Part shown: in pieces, positions 50,727-59,414 of the stretch
Layout of the letters: each line of letters opens with the position of its first letter
Numbering within the stretch: the stretch's first letter is position 1
Source: Eubacterium xylanophilum ATCC 35991
GTDB taxonomy: Bacteria; Bacillota; Clostridia; Lachnospirales; Lachnospiraceae
Direction of reading: 5' to 3'
Length of the DNA stretch: 64,000 nucleotides
NCBI RefSeq assembly: GCF_000518685.1
Contig: NZ_JAEB01000010.1
Coordinates: 1 to 64,000 of the forward strand
The notes under the pieces: model-generated
Told to the model about the DNA's origin: nothing
Database searches by the model: none
The model's input: the letters and a program-made list of their open reading frames with translations, nothing else
Position numbers and translations under genes: made by a program

Positions 50727-53033
50727 ATGAGTAAAGGATCAGAATTAATAGAACAATTTGATACAGGCGCCCTTTCGACAGATATAATTCCGCCTAGTTT
50801 TACGGACCCGGATGTCTTGTTTGAAGTGCTTAAAAAGATTATTGAGTCGGATAGGCCGGATATTGACATGGATATGGTGGCTAGGGCCTATGAATTGGCG
50901 AAGAAAGCTCACAAAGGGCAGAAGAGAAAGTCCGGCGAGCCGTATTTGATTCATCCGGTTTGTGTTGCTATTATCTTGACGCAGATTCAGATGGATACAG
51001 AGGCTATCGTGGGAGGACTTCTCCATGATGTGATTGAGGACACTGAGTTTTCGGAGCAGGATATCGTGGAAATGTTCAGCAAGGAAATTGCAATCTTGGT
51101 AGAGGGTGTTACTAAGTTGACGCAGTTGAATTATTCGGCTGACAAGTTGGATGTTCAGGCGGAGAACTTGAGGAAGATGTTCCTTGCTATGGCCAAGGAT
51201 ATACGAGTTATTATTATAAAGCTTGCAGATAGACTTCACAATATGAGAACTTTGGAGTTTATGAAACCGGAGAAGCAGAAGGAAAAGGCGAGAGAGACTA
51301 TGGATATCTATGCGCCACTTGCTGATAGACTGGGTATTTCCAAAGTTAAGGTAGAGTTAGATGACTTGTCTCTTAAGTACTTGGAGCCGGAGGCATATAA
51401 GGATTTGTCTGAGAAGTTCAACAACTTGAGAGATAAAAAAGAAGTATTTGTCAAAGATATCATGGCGAGAGTCAAGGATACTCTCGAGATAGAGGGGATT
51501 TCCGCTATAGTTGACGGGCGTGTTAAGCATTTGTTTAGTATATATAGAAAGATGCTCAATCAAAACAAGACTCTCGATCAGATATATGATTTATTTGCAA
51601 TTCGTATCATAGTTGATACGGAGCAGCAATGCTATACAGCACTTGGAATTATCCATGAGATGTATAAGCCTATTCCGGGAAGATTTAAGGACTATATTGC
51701 CATGCCAAAGTCCAATCATTACCAGTCTCTTCATACAACTTTGATTGCGCCAAGCGGTCAGCCTTTTGAGATTCAGATTAGAACTCGTGAGATGCATAAG
51801 ATCGCAGAATACGGTATTGCGGCCCATTGGAAGTACAAGGAAACCAACAAGAGTTCCAAAGTTGAGGGAGATGATGAGAAGATTGCTTGGTTGCGACAGA
51901 TTCTCGAGTGGAATAATGACATGTCGGACAACAAGGAATTTTTGAGTTTGATAAAGAGTGATCTCAATCTTTTTGCAGACAGTGTATACTGCTTCACTCC
52001 TGAGGGAGATGTAAAGACACTGACTGCCGGCTCAACGCCAATTGATTTTGCATATTCGATTCACTCTGCTGTTGGAAACAAGATGGTTGGAGCCAGGGTG
52101 AATGGTAATATCGTCAAGCTGGATTATGTGATTCAGAACGGTGATAGAGTTGAGATAGTAACATCTCAGAACAGTAAGGGACCTAGTAGAGATTGGTTGA
52201 AAGTTGTAAAGACTACACAGGCAAAGAATAAGATTAATCAGTGGTTCCGATCTGAGTTCAAAGAAGAGAATATAACCAAGGGCAAGGAGCTTCTCTATCA
52301 ATATGCAAAGACTAAGGGAATTGATTTGTCAATTCTTCTTAAGCCCGAGTATACAGGCCCTTGTAAGAGAAAATATGGATTTAATGACTGGGATTCTGTC
52401 TGTGCGGCTATCGGACATGGCGGCCTGAGAGAAGGTCAGATCATCAATAAATTACAATACGAATATGATAAGAGAAATAATAAGGTTGTAAATGAGGCAG
52501 ATGTTCTCAAGGCAATCGAGAAGGTGAATGAGTCTAACAAAAAGAGCGAGGCAAGACATACCAATGCTAAGAACAAGGGAAGTATCGTAGTTGAGGGACT
52601 TGATGATATCGCTGTTAGATTTTCTAGATGCTGTAATCCGGTACCCGGAGATGAGATTGTGGGATTTGTCACCAGAGGACGTGGAGTGTCAATTCATAGA
52701 ACTGATTGCGTCAATATGGTTAATCTTCCGGCGGAAGAGCGCATAAGACTGATTGACGCTGAGTGGAGTGACAGCGCCAGAACCAATGAGAAGGACTATC
52801 CTGTGGAAATTGTCATATACTCATTCAACAGAAGCGGTGTGCTTCTTGATATTTCCAGAATATTTACGGAGAGTAAGATTGATGTTAAATCAATGAATGT
52901 GCGAACTACTAAGCAGGACAAGGCAACGATAATCGTTGGTTTTGAGACTCACGGAGTGGAGCAGCTCAACAGGCTTGTCAAGAAGATAAGGAATGTAGAG
53001 AGCATTATAGATATTGAGAGACGTTCAAATTAA
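50727..53033 (+). CDS. rel: Bifunctional (p)ppGpp synthetase/hydrolase
   Basis: About 768 residues. It makes and breaks the alarmone (p)ppGpp under starvation. The HD hydrolase region (about 50-205) has HDVIEDT; the synthetase region (about 245-365) has RVKDTLEIEG, YKPIPGRFKDYIA and the LHTTLI strand. A TGS domain (CFTPEGDVKTLTAGSTPIDFAY) and a C-terminal ACT domain follow. Full length. Start ATG 50727 has GAGAGG upstream; the longer open frame runs back into the P60 gene and was rejected. It heads a housekeeping run that includes hemZ, hisS and aspS. Confidence 0.97.
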   Translation: MSKGSELIEQFDTGALSTDIIPPSFTDPDVLFEVLKKIIESDRPDIDMDMVARAYELAKKAHKGQKRKSGEPYLIHPVCVAIILTQIQMDTEAIVGGLLHDVIEDTEFSEQDIVEMFSKEIAILVEGVTKLTQLNYSADKLDVQAENLRKMFLAMAKDIRVIIIKLADRLHNMRTLEFMKPEKQKEKARETMDIYAPLADRLGISKVKVELDDLSLKYLEPEAYKDLSEKFNNLRDKKEVFVKDIMARVKDTLEIEGISAIVDGRVKHLFSIYRKMLNQNKTLDQIYDLFAIRIIVDTEQQCYTALGIIHEMYKPIPGRFKDYIAMPKSNHYQSLHTTLIAPSGQPFEIQIRTREMHKIAEYGIAAHWKYKETNKSSKVEGDDEKIAWLRQILEWNNDMSDNKEFLSLIKSDLNLFADSVYCFTPEGDVKTLTAGSTPIDFAYSIHSAVGNKMVGARVNGNIVKLDYVIQNGDRVEIVTSQNSKGPSRDWLKVVKTTQAKNKINQWFRSEFKEENITKGKELLYQYAKTKGIDLSILLKPEYTGPCKRKYGFNDWDSVCAAIGHGGLREGQIINKLQYEYDKRNNKVVNEADVLKAIEKVNESNKKSEARHTNAKNKGSIVVEGLDDIAVRFSRCCNPVPGDEIVGFVTRGRGVSIHRTDCVNMVNLPAEERIRLIDAEWSDSARTNEKDYPVEIVIYSFNRSGVLLDISRIFTESKIDVKSMNVRTTKQDKATIIVGFETHGVEQLNRLVKKIRNVESIIDIERRSN

Positions 53034-53042
53034 GGAGTTAAA

Positions 53043-53678
53043 ATGTTAGTTAATGGACTAGAGATTGATACATATGTTGTTGGCAGCGTTGGTACAAATT
53101 GCTATGTTGTCAGGAAAGAAGGCAGTGACAAGTGTGTTGTTATTGATCCCGGAGCAAGTGGCAGCGTGATTGCCAAGCATGTAAGAGAGAAGGGAGCAAC
53201 CCTTGAGGGAATTCTATTGACTCATGGACACTTTGATCATATTCTTGGAATACCGGACTTGTTATCTGAGATGAAAGCAAAGATTTATGCATTGGAAGAA
53301 GAGTCGGAAGTCTTAGAGGATCCTAATCTAAATTGTACAGCGATGGTTGGAAATGGATATGGTATAAAGCCGGATGAACTTATGCGAGATGGAATAACAT
53401 ATAATATTGCCGACTTAGATATCAAAGTTATACATACTCCCGGGCATACCAAGGGAAGTTGTTGCTTTTATATAGAGGATGCTAAAGTTCTTTTCTGCGG
53501 GGATACTCTGTTTATGGAATCTATCGGAAGAACTGACTTGCCAACCGGAAATTATCGAGAGATTATCTCATCTCTTAGAGAAAAAATACTTGATCTTCCG
53601 GGTGATGTAAAGGCATTTTCCGGACATGGCCCTTCAACAACGATAGAATACGAGGTGGCAAATAATCCATATGCATAG
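53043..53678 (+). CDS. Metallo-beta-lactamase-fold hydrolase (glyoxalase II-like)
   Basis: A 211-residue enzyme with the metal motif T-H61-G-H63-F-D65-H66, later HTPGHTKGS, FCGDTLF and SGHGPST. It belongs to the short glyoxalase II-like branch found next to rel and hemZ in many clostridia. It likely splits a thioester or similar bond; the natural substrate is unknown. It starts ten bases after rel and overlaps hemZ by eight bases. Confidence 0.93.
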   Translation: MLVNGLEIDTYVVGSVGTNCYVVRKEGSDKCVVIDPGASGSVIAKHVREKGATLEGILLTHGHFDHILGIPDLLSEMKAKIYALEEESEVLEDPNLNCTAMVGNGYGIKPDELMRDGITYNIADLDIKVIHTPGHTKGSCCFYIEDAKVLFCGDTLFMESIGRTDLPTGNYREIISSLREKILDLPGDVKAFSGHGPSTTIEYEVANNPYA

Positions 53679-55116
53679 TGATACCACGAATTCTGAGATT
53701 ACATATATCAGAACATTTGACAATGAATTCTCATATGATTTGAGAGCGCTTATGATGGCTTTTTATCCTGAGCGTCAATATAAAACTGTATTTGATGAGA
53801 GTTTGGCAAGTGAAGATTATATCTTCAGGATACACGGACCGGATCTTGAATTCGAGGCAAGTGTCAAAAGGCCATATACAAAAAATGACATAAAAAATTG
53901 TCTCTATGAGTTTTTGAGTGAGAGGAGCGGAATCGAACTTCCGTGGGGGATTTTAACCGGTATTAGACCGGCCAAGATTCCTAGAAAACTTATAGAAGAT
54001 GGAAACTCAAGAGAAGATGTAGAACGCATAATGCGTGAGGAATATAGATGTCAAGAGTCTAAAATCAAACTTGCTACAGATATAGCTACAATTGAGCAAA
54101 AGTTGGCGGGAGATATGGACCATGACAATTCTATAAGTGTTTACATAGGCATACCATTTTGTCCGAGTATATGCGCATATTGCTCCTTTTCATCCTTTTC
54201 ATACAAGCAGTATGAAAAGCGAGTTGATGATTACATTGCGGCCTTAGAATATGAGATGGAAAATGTTCAGGACCTGTTGGGCGAAAAGATCATTAGGAGC
54301 CTCTACATAGGAGGCGGAACCCCGACATCCTTAAACGAGGAGCAGTTTGAGAGGCTAATGGTGGCGGTCGAGAAATATTTTCCGTTAGATGAGATACCTG
54401 AGTATACGGTGGAAGCCGGAAGGCCGGATACCATTACTAGGGGAAAATTGATGTCCATGAAGAGTCATGGAGTTACGAGGATATCAATCAATCCACAGAG
54501 TATGCAACAATCTACGTTGGATGCTTTGGGGAGAAAACATACGATAGAGCAAATAGTAGAGGCCTTTGAGCTTGCAAGGAAACTGGGATTTGATAATATC
54601 AATATGGATTTGATTGTCGGACTTGCTAATGAGGGTGTTGATGAGTTTAGAGATACTCTTGAGAAAGTTGTTGAACTAGATCCGGATAGTGTCACAGTTC
54701 ATACGCTAGTTATCAAGCGAGCTTCTAGAATCAGAAGAGAGCACTTGGAAAGTGGAAGTGAGATTGTAGATGCGGATGATGCAATCGAAGATATGCAGAA
54801 TCTGGCGGAACATTTTCTCCGGAAACACGGTTATATGCCATATTATATGTACAGGCAGAAGAACAAGGCCGGTACGACGAGAAATACCAATCAGGAAAAT
54901 GTGGCATATGCGAAGCCTGGTAAAGAGTGTCTCTATAATATTTTTATTATGGAGGAGATGCATTCTATCATGGCTCTGGGAAGCGGAGGGTCGACAAAGT
55001 ATGTCTACAAGGCAGAGGATGGCTCTCAGCGGATGGAAAGGGTGGAAAATGTAAAGAGTGTTGAAGACTACATAAGTAGAATAGACGAAATGATTGATAG
55101 AAAGAGAATAAAATAA
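53671..55116 (+). CDS. hemZ: Radical-SAM coproporphyrinogen dehydrogenase-like protein HemZ
   Basis: A 481-residue radical-SAM protein. The cluster motif is CPSICAYCSF (Cys near 164, 168, 171), followed by YIGGGTPTSL and TVEAGRPDT. An N-terminal domain (about 1-145) of the HemZ type precedes the barrel. HemZ relatives are oxygen-independent coproporphyrinogen oxidase-like; whether this one acts in haem synthesis is not known. The start ATG lies within the upstream gene, with GAGGTGG about 12 bases before it. Confidence 0.9.
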   Translation: MHSDTTNSEITYIRTFDNEFSYDLRALMMAFYPERQYKTVFDESLASEDYIFRIHGPDLEFEASVKRPYTKNDIKNCLYEFLSERSGIELPWGILTGIRPAKIPRKLIEDGNSREDVERIMREEYRCQESKIKLATDIATIEQKLAGDMDHDNSISVYIGIPFCPSICAYCSFSSFSYKQYEKRVDDYIAALEYEMENVQDLLGEKIIRSLYIGGGTPTSLNEEQFERLMVAVEKYFPLDEIPEYTVEAGRPDTITRGKLMSMKSHGVTRISINPQSMQQSTLDALGRKHTIEQIVEAFELARKLGFDNINMDLIVGLANEGVDEFRDTLEKVVELDPDSVTVHTLVIKRASRIRREHLESGSEIVDADDAIEDMQNLAEHFLRKHGYMPYYMYRQKNKAGTTRNTNQENVAYAKPGKECLYNIFIMEEMHSIMALGSGGSTKYVYKAEDGSQRMERVENVKSVEDYISRIDEMIDRKRIK

Positions 55117-55119
55117 GAG

Positions 55120-55158
55120 AGGAGGAGGGGCGAACTTGTTTGCCCTGAGAAAACAATG
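55120..55158 (+). promoter_or_regulatory. Distant ribosome site with spacer hairpin before hisS
   Basis: AGGAGGAG (55120-55127) lies 28 bases before ATG 55156. The gap contains GGGCGAAC (55128-55135) and GTTTGCCC (55138-55145), which pair over seven to eight positions with one G-T. Ten bases follow before the ATG. Folding would give normal spacing; no nearer in-frame start exists. Confidence 0.65.
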
Positions 55159-56406
55159 GCACTAAAGAAAAAACCTGTTACAGGAATGAAGGATATTCTC
55201 CCAAAGGAGATGGCAGTGAGGGACTACGTTATCGGTCTTATTAAGAAGACTTATGCGACTTACGGATTTTCCTCAATCGAGACTCCATGTGTGGAACACA
55301 TCGAGAACCTTTCTAGTAAGCAGGGAGGAGAAAACGAAAAGCTTATATTCAAGATATTAAAGAGAGGCGAGAAGTTGAAACTCGACCAAGCTGAGTGTGA
55401 AGCAGATTTGGTCGACAGCGGACTCAGATATGACTTGACTGTGCCCCTATCAAGGTATTATTCCAATAATGCCAACGAGTTGGGTGCGCCATTTAAGGCA
55501 CTTCAGATGGGAAATGTATGGAGAGCTGAGAGACCGCAGAGAGGAAGATTTCGCCAGTTCATGCAGTGTGATATCGATATTTTCGGCGAGCCAACAAGTC
55601 TTGCCGAGCTTGAGCTCATACAGGCAACATCAACACTGGTTGGCAAATTGGGCTTTAAAAACTTCACCATCAGAGTTAACGACAGACGTATTTTGAAGGC
55701 AATTGCTACGTACTGTGGTTTTCCTGAAGATAAATTTGATTTGGTATTTATCATCCTGGATAAGATGGATAAGATAGGTCTGGATGGAATCAAGGCAGAG
55801 CTTGCTGAAGAGGGATTTGCAGAGAATTCTATAGAAAAATGTTCCGATATTTTTGCAAATATGGCAGATGGAAATGCCGACGTAATCAAGATGGGCGAGA
55901 TGCTTGGTGATTGCGTTGAAGATGGAATATGTGAGAATCTGGCTGGAATTATAGAGACAATAGATATGCTGAAAAATGCGGAGTTTAAGATTGTATTTGA
56001 TCCAACACTCGTAAGAGGAATGGGATATTATACAGGGCCTATTTTTGAGATTTACATGGACGAGTTTGGAGCTGCTGTCGGTGGTGGCGGTAGATATGAT
56101 GAGATGGTCAAGAGATTTACAGGCAATGAAGTTCCGGCTTGTGGATTTTCGATAGGATTTGAGAGAATCGTGCTTCTCCTTCTGGAGAGAGATTTTGAGA
56201 TTCCTGAGCAGGGAGAAAAAAAGGCTTATCTCATTGACAAGAGAGCTGATCAGAAATTCATCAGCGAGGTGCTTGCTAAGGCAAATGAGGAGAGAAAAGC
56301 AGGTGTCAATGTTAGTGTCAATATCATGAAGAAAAATAAAAAGTTCCAGAAGGAGCAGTTGGCAAAAGACGGTTATACCGATGTCGTTGAATTTTTCTGT
56401 GATTAA
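55156..56406 (+). CDS. hisS: Histidyl-tRNA synthetase
   Basis: A 416-residue class II enzyme that charges tRNA-His. Motif 2 is seen as WRAERPQRGRFRQF with QCDIDIFG. The His-binding LVRGMGYYTG and GGGGRYDEM, and motif 3 GFSIGFERI, follow. The C-terminal anticodon domain (about 325-416) ends in VEFFCD. Normal length. It lies in the order rel-MBL-hemZ-hisS-aspS common in clostridia. The ATG is separated from its ribosome site by a hairpin. Confidence 0.97.
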   Translation: MALKKKPVTGMKDILPKEMAVRDYVIGLIKKTYATYGFSSIETPCVEHIENLSSKQGGENEKLIFKILKRGEKLKLDQAECEADLVDSGLRYDLTVPLSRYYSNNANELGAPFKALQMGNVWRAERPQRGRFRQFMQCDIDIFGEPTSLAELELIQATSTLVGKLGFKNFTIRVNDRRILKAIATYCGFPEDKFDLVFIILDKMDKIGLDGIKAELAEEGFAENSIEKCSDIFANMADGNADVIKMGEMLGDCVEDGICENLAGIIETIDMLKNAEFKIVFDPTLVRGMGYYTGPIFEIYMDEFGAAVGGGGRYDEMVKRFTGNEVPACGFSIGFERIVLLLLERDFEIPEQGEKKAYLIDKRADQKFISEVLAKANEERKAGVNVSVNIMKKNKKFQKEQLAKDGYTDVVEFFCD

Positions 56407-56449
56407 TTGATTGTTGAGAATAAAGAGGAAAACTAAGGAGGAAATAAAA

Positions 56450-58249
56450 ATGGCTGAGTCTATGAAAGGTTTGAAGCGTACATGTCGATGCGCTGAACTT
56501 ACAAAGGCGAACGTAGGACAGGAAGTAACTATCATGGGATGGGTTCAGAAGAGTAGAAATAAAGGCGGAATCGTTTTCGTTGACGTGAGAGATCGCTCCG
56601 GAATCATACAGTGTATCTTTGAAGAGAGCGACTGTGGAGCAGAAGCTTTTGAGAAAGCAACCAAGCTTCACGCAGAATTTGTTGTGGCAGTTACCGGTAA
56701 TCTTGAGCCACGATCAGGTGCTGTAAATGAGAATTTGGCGACGGGAGATATTGAGGTTCGCGCCAATGCTATACGAATTTTAGCAGAGAGTGAAACTCCA
56801 CCGTTCCCTGTTGAAGAGAATAGTAAGACCAAGGAGGAGTTGCGCCTCAAATATAGATTTTTGGACCTTCGTCGTCCGGACCTTCAGCGCAATATGATGC
56901 TTAGAAGCAAGGTTGCCAATGTTACCAGAGCATTTCTTGATGAAGAGGGATTTTTGGAGATTGAGACTCCAATACTCAACAAGAGTACGCCGGAGGGAGC
57001 GAGAGACTATCTTGTGCCAAGTCGTGTGCATCCGGGAAGCTTCTATGCATTGCCACAGTCTCCACAGCTCTTTAAGCAGTTGCTTATGTGCTCTGGATAT
57101 GATAGATACTATCAGGTTGCAAAGTGCTTCAGAGATGAGGATCTTCGTGCAGATCGTCAGCCCGAGTTTACACAGATAGATATGGAATTCTCATTTGTCG
57201 ATGAGGATGATGTAATCGACACAAACGAGCGACTTCTAAAGAGATTATTCAAAGAAGTTATGGATATGGATATTCAGATTCCGTTCCAGAGACTCACTTG
57301 GCAGGAAGCTATGGATAGATTTGGTTCAGACAAACCTGATACAAGATTTGGAATGGAGTTAACTGATATCACAGAAGTTGTAAAGGGTTGTGGTTTTGGA
57401 GTATTTACAGGAGCAATTGAAAATGGTGGTTCTGTTCGAGGAATCAACGCTTCAGGTCTCGGAAATATGCCTCGAAAGAAGATTGATAAGCTTGTAGATT
57501 TTGCCAAGGATTTTGGTGCTAAGGGTCTTGCGTATATGAGCATAAATGAGGACGGAACATTTAAATCCAGCTTCGCCAAGTTCATGACTGAAGAAGAGTT
57601 GGATTCGATTGTAAAGGCTATGGATGGTAAGCCGGGAGATCTTCTTCTGTTCGCGGCCGACAAGAACAAAGTTGTATGGGATGTTCTCGGAAATCTTAGA
57701 CTTGAAATTGCAAGACAGAATGAGATGCTTGATAAGAATGTTTATAATTTCCTTTGGGTGACAGAATTCCCACTCCTTGAGTTCAATGAGGATTTGGGAC
57801 GTTATCAGGCTATGCATCATCCATTTACAATGCCTATGGAGGAGGATCTTGATCTTATCGACACAGATCCCGGCAAAGTCAGAGCTAGAGCATATGACAT
57901 CGTTTTAAATGGAACAGAGCTCGGCGGTGGTTCAGTGAGAATTCATCAGAATGATATTCAGGAGAAAATGTTCGAATGTCTTGGATTTACCAAAGAAGCG
58001 GCATATGATCAGTTTGGATTCCTCTTGGATGCATTTAAGTACGGTGTTCCACCACATGCAGGACTTGCTTATGGTCTTGATAGAATGGTTATGCTTATGG
58101 CAAAAGAAGATAGTATTAGAGATGTAATTGCATTCCCTAAGACCAAAGATGCGTCTTGTCTTTTGACTGATGCGCCAAACGTTGTAGACGAGAGTCAGTT
58201 GGAAGAATTGGGGATTGAAATAAAAAATAACGACCAGGAGGTAAACTAA
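56450..58249 (+). CDS. aspS: Aspartyl-tRNA synthetase
   Basis: About 599 residues. The N-terminal OB-fold (about 1-110, MGWVQKSRNKGGIVFVDVRDRSG) reads the anticodon. Class II motifs follow: motif 2 CFRDEDLRADRQPEFTQIDME and motif 3 GLAYGLDRMVML. A bacterial-type GAD insertion domain lies near 300-410. Normal length. AAGGAGG precedes ATG 56450; the longer upstream open frame is not supported. Its TAA overlaps the galM ATG. Confidence 0.97.
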   Translation: MAESMKGLKRTCRCAELTKANVGQEVTIMGWVQKSRNKGGIVFVDVRDRSGIIQCIFEESDCGAEAFEKATKLHAEFVVAVTGNLEPRSGAVNENLATGDIEVRANAIRILAESETPPFPVEENSKTKEELRLKYRFLDLRRPDLQRNMMLRSKVANVTRAFLDEEGFLEIETPILNKSTPEGARDYLVPSRVHPGSFYALPQSPQLFKQLLMCSGYDRYYQVAKCFRDEDLRADRQPEFTQIDMEFSFVDEDDVIDTNERLLKRLFKEVMDMDIQIPFQRLTWQEAMDRFGSDKPDTRFGMELTDITEVVKGCGFGVFTGAIENGGSVRGINASGLGNMPRKKIDKLVDFAKDFGAKGLAYMSINEDGTFKSSFAKFMTEEELDSIVKAMDGKPGDLLLFAADKNKVVWDVLGNLRLEIARQNEMLDKNVYNFLWVTEFPLLEFNEDLGRYQAMHHPFTMPMEEDLDLIDTDPGKVRARAYDIVLNGTELGGGSVRIHQNDIQEKMFECLGFTKEAAYDQFGFLLDAFKYGVPPHAGLAYGLDRMVMLMAKEDSIRDVIAFPKTKDASCLLTDAPNVVDESQLEELGIEIKNNDQEVN

Positions 58250-59292
58250 TGAGTGTAACAAAGAGTATATTCGGCAAGACAAGCGATGGAAATGAAGTAA
58301 CATTATTTTCAATTGAGAATAAGAATGGTATGAAAGTGGATGTTATCGATTACGGTGCTGTAATTGTTCGTTTGTTTACAGCAGATAGGGATGGTAAGCT
58401 AGAAGATATTGTTCTCGGTTTTGACGATGTTGCATCATATGAAGTTAACGGATGCTTCTTCGGAGCATTTATCGGACGTCACGGAAATAGAATCGGAGAT
58501 GCTAAGTTTACGTTAAATGGCGAGACGTACCAGCTTGAGAAGAATGACGGTAAGAATAATCTTCACGGCGGAACACCTGGATATCACAAGGTGATGTATG
58601 CTGCTAAGGTTGAAGATAACGCAGTGACTTTCTCTCGTGTGAGTCCTGATATGGAGCAAGGATATCCAGGAAACCTTGAATTGAATGTAAGATATGAGCT
58701 CACGGATGACAATGAACTTAAGATTACTTATTCAGGCTGTTCTGACAAGGATACACTTTGCAATCTTACAAATCACTCATACTTCAATCTCAAGGGACAT
58801 AATGGTGGTATGATTACAGATCACGAGATTATGATTAAGGCAAATCAGATTACTCTCACAAGTGATGATTTGATTCCTGATGGAAGCATGGAAGATGTAG
58901 AGGGAACTCCTATGGACTTCAGAGAGAAGAAGGTTATTGGAGATGGTATTGAAGCTGATTACAAGCCAATAAAGATTGCCGGTGGATATGATCATAACTT
59001 TGCTTTGGACAAGCCAATTGGAGCAATGGAAAAGGTGTGTGAAGTTTCTGAGAAGAGCACAGGTCGTGTGGTTGAAGTGTTTACAGATCTTCCGGGAATG
59101 CAGTTCTACACTGGAAACTTTATTGACAAGGAAAACGGAAAAGAAGGCGCTGTTTACACGAAGCGAACAGGCCTTTGCCTCGAAACTCAGTACTTCCCTA
59201 ACTCAGTAAATGTTCCTAGTTTTGAGTCTTGTGTGATTAAGGCTGGAGAAAAATTCCAGACAACAACAACATATCGTTTTAGCGCAAAATAA
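58249..59292 (+). CDS. galM: Aldose 1-epimerase (galactose mutarotase)
   Basis: A 347-residue beta-sandwich enzyme that interconverts alpha and beta sugars. It shows GRHGNRIGDAKF near residue 77, a catalytic His in NHSYFNL, another in GGYDHNFAL and the catalytic Glu near the C-terminus in CLETQYFPNSVN. There is no signal peptide, so it acts in the cytoplasm. It overlaps aspS by one base with AGGAGG inside the aspS end, so it is read with the housekeeping operon. A terminator follows. Confidence 0.95.
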   Translation: MSVTKSIFGKTSDGNEVTLFSIENKNGMKVDVIDYGAVIVRLFTADRDGKLEDIVLGFDDVASYEVNGCFFGAFIGRHGNRIGDAKFTLNGETYQLEKNDGKNNLHGGTPGYHKVMYAAKVEDNAVTFSRVSPDMEQGYPGNLELNVRYELTDDNELKITYSGCSDKDTLCNLTNHSYFNLKGHNGGMITDHEIMIKANQITLTSDDLIPDGSMEDVEGTPMDFREKKVIGDGIEADYKPIKIAGGYDHNFALDKPIGAMEKVCEVSEKSTGRVVEVFTDLPGMQFYTGNFIDKENGKEGAVYTKRTGLCLETQYFPNSVNVPSFESCVIKAGEKFQTTTTYRFSAK

Positions 59293-59313
59293 TTAACATT
59301 TAATCAAAATATT

Positions 59314-59363
59314 CCGATATATATATTAGGTGTGTTGCACCCAATATGTATATCGGTTTTTTT
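59314..59363 (+). terminator. Terminator of the aspS-galM operon
   Basis: Long imperfect arms CCGATATATATATTAGGTG and its partner ending TATATCGG (59356), followed by seven T. Confidence 0.9.
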
Positions 59364-59414
59364 ATGGGAAACGCATTTTTACATAATTGAGGTCTATGGA
59401 AAGAGGCGATAAGT

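Noticed and set aside
55630-56535. 301-residue frame on the minus strand
   Set aside because: It lies opposite hisS, whose motifs are complete, and has no recognisable domain.
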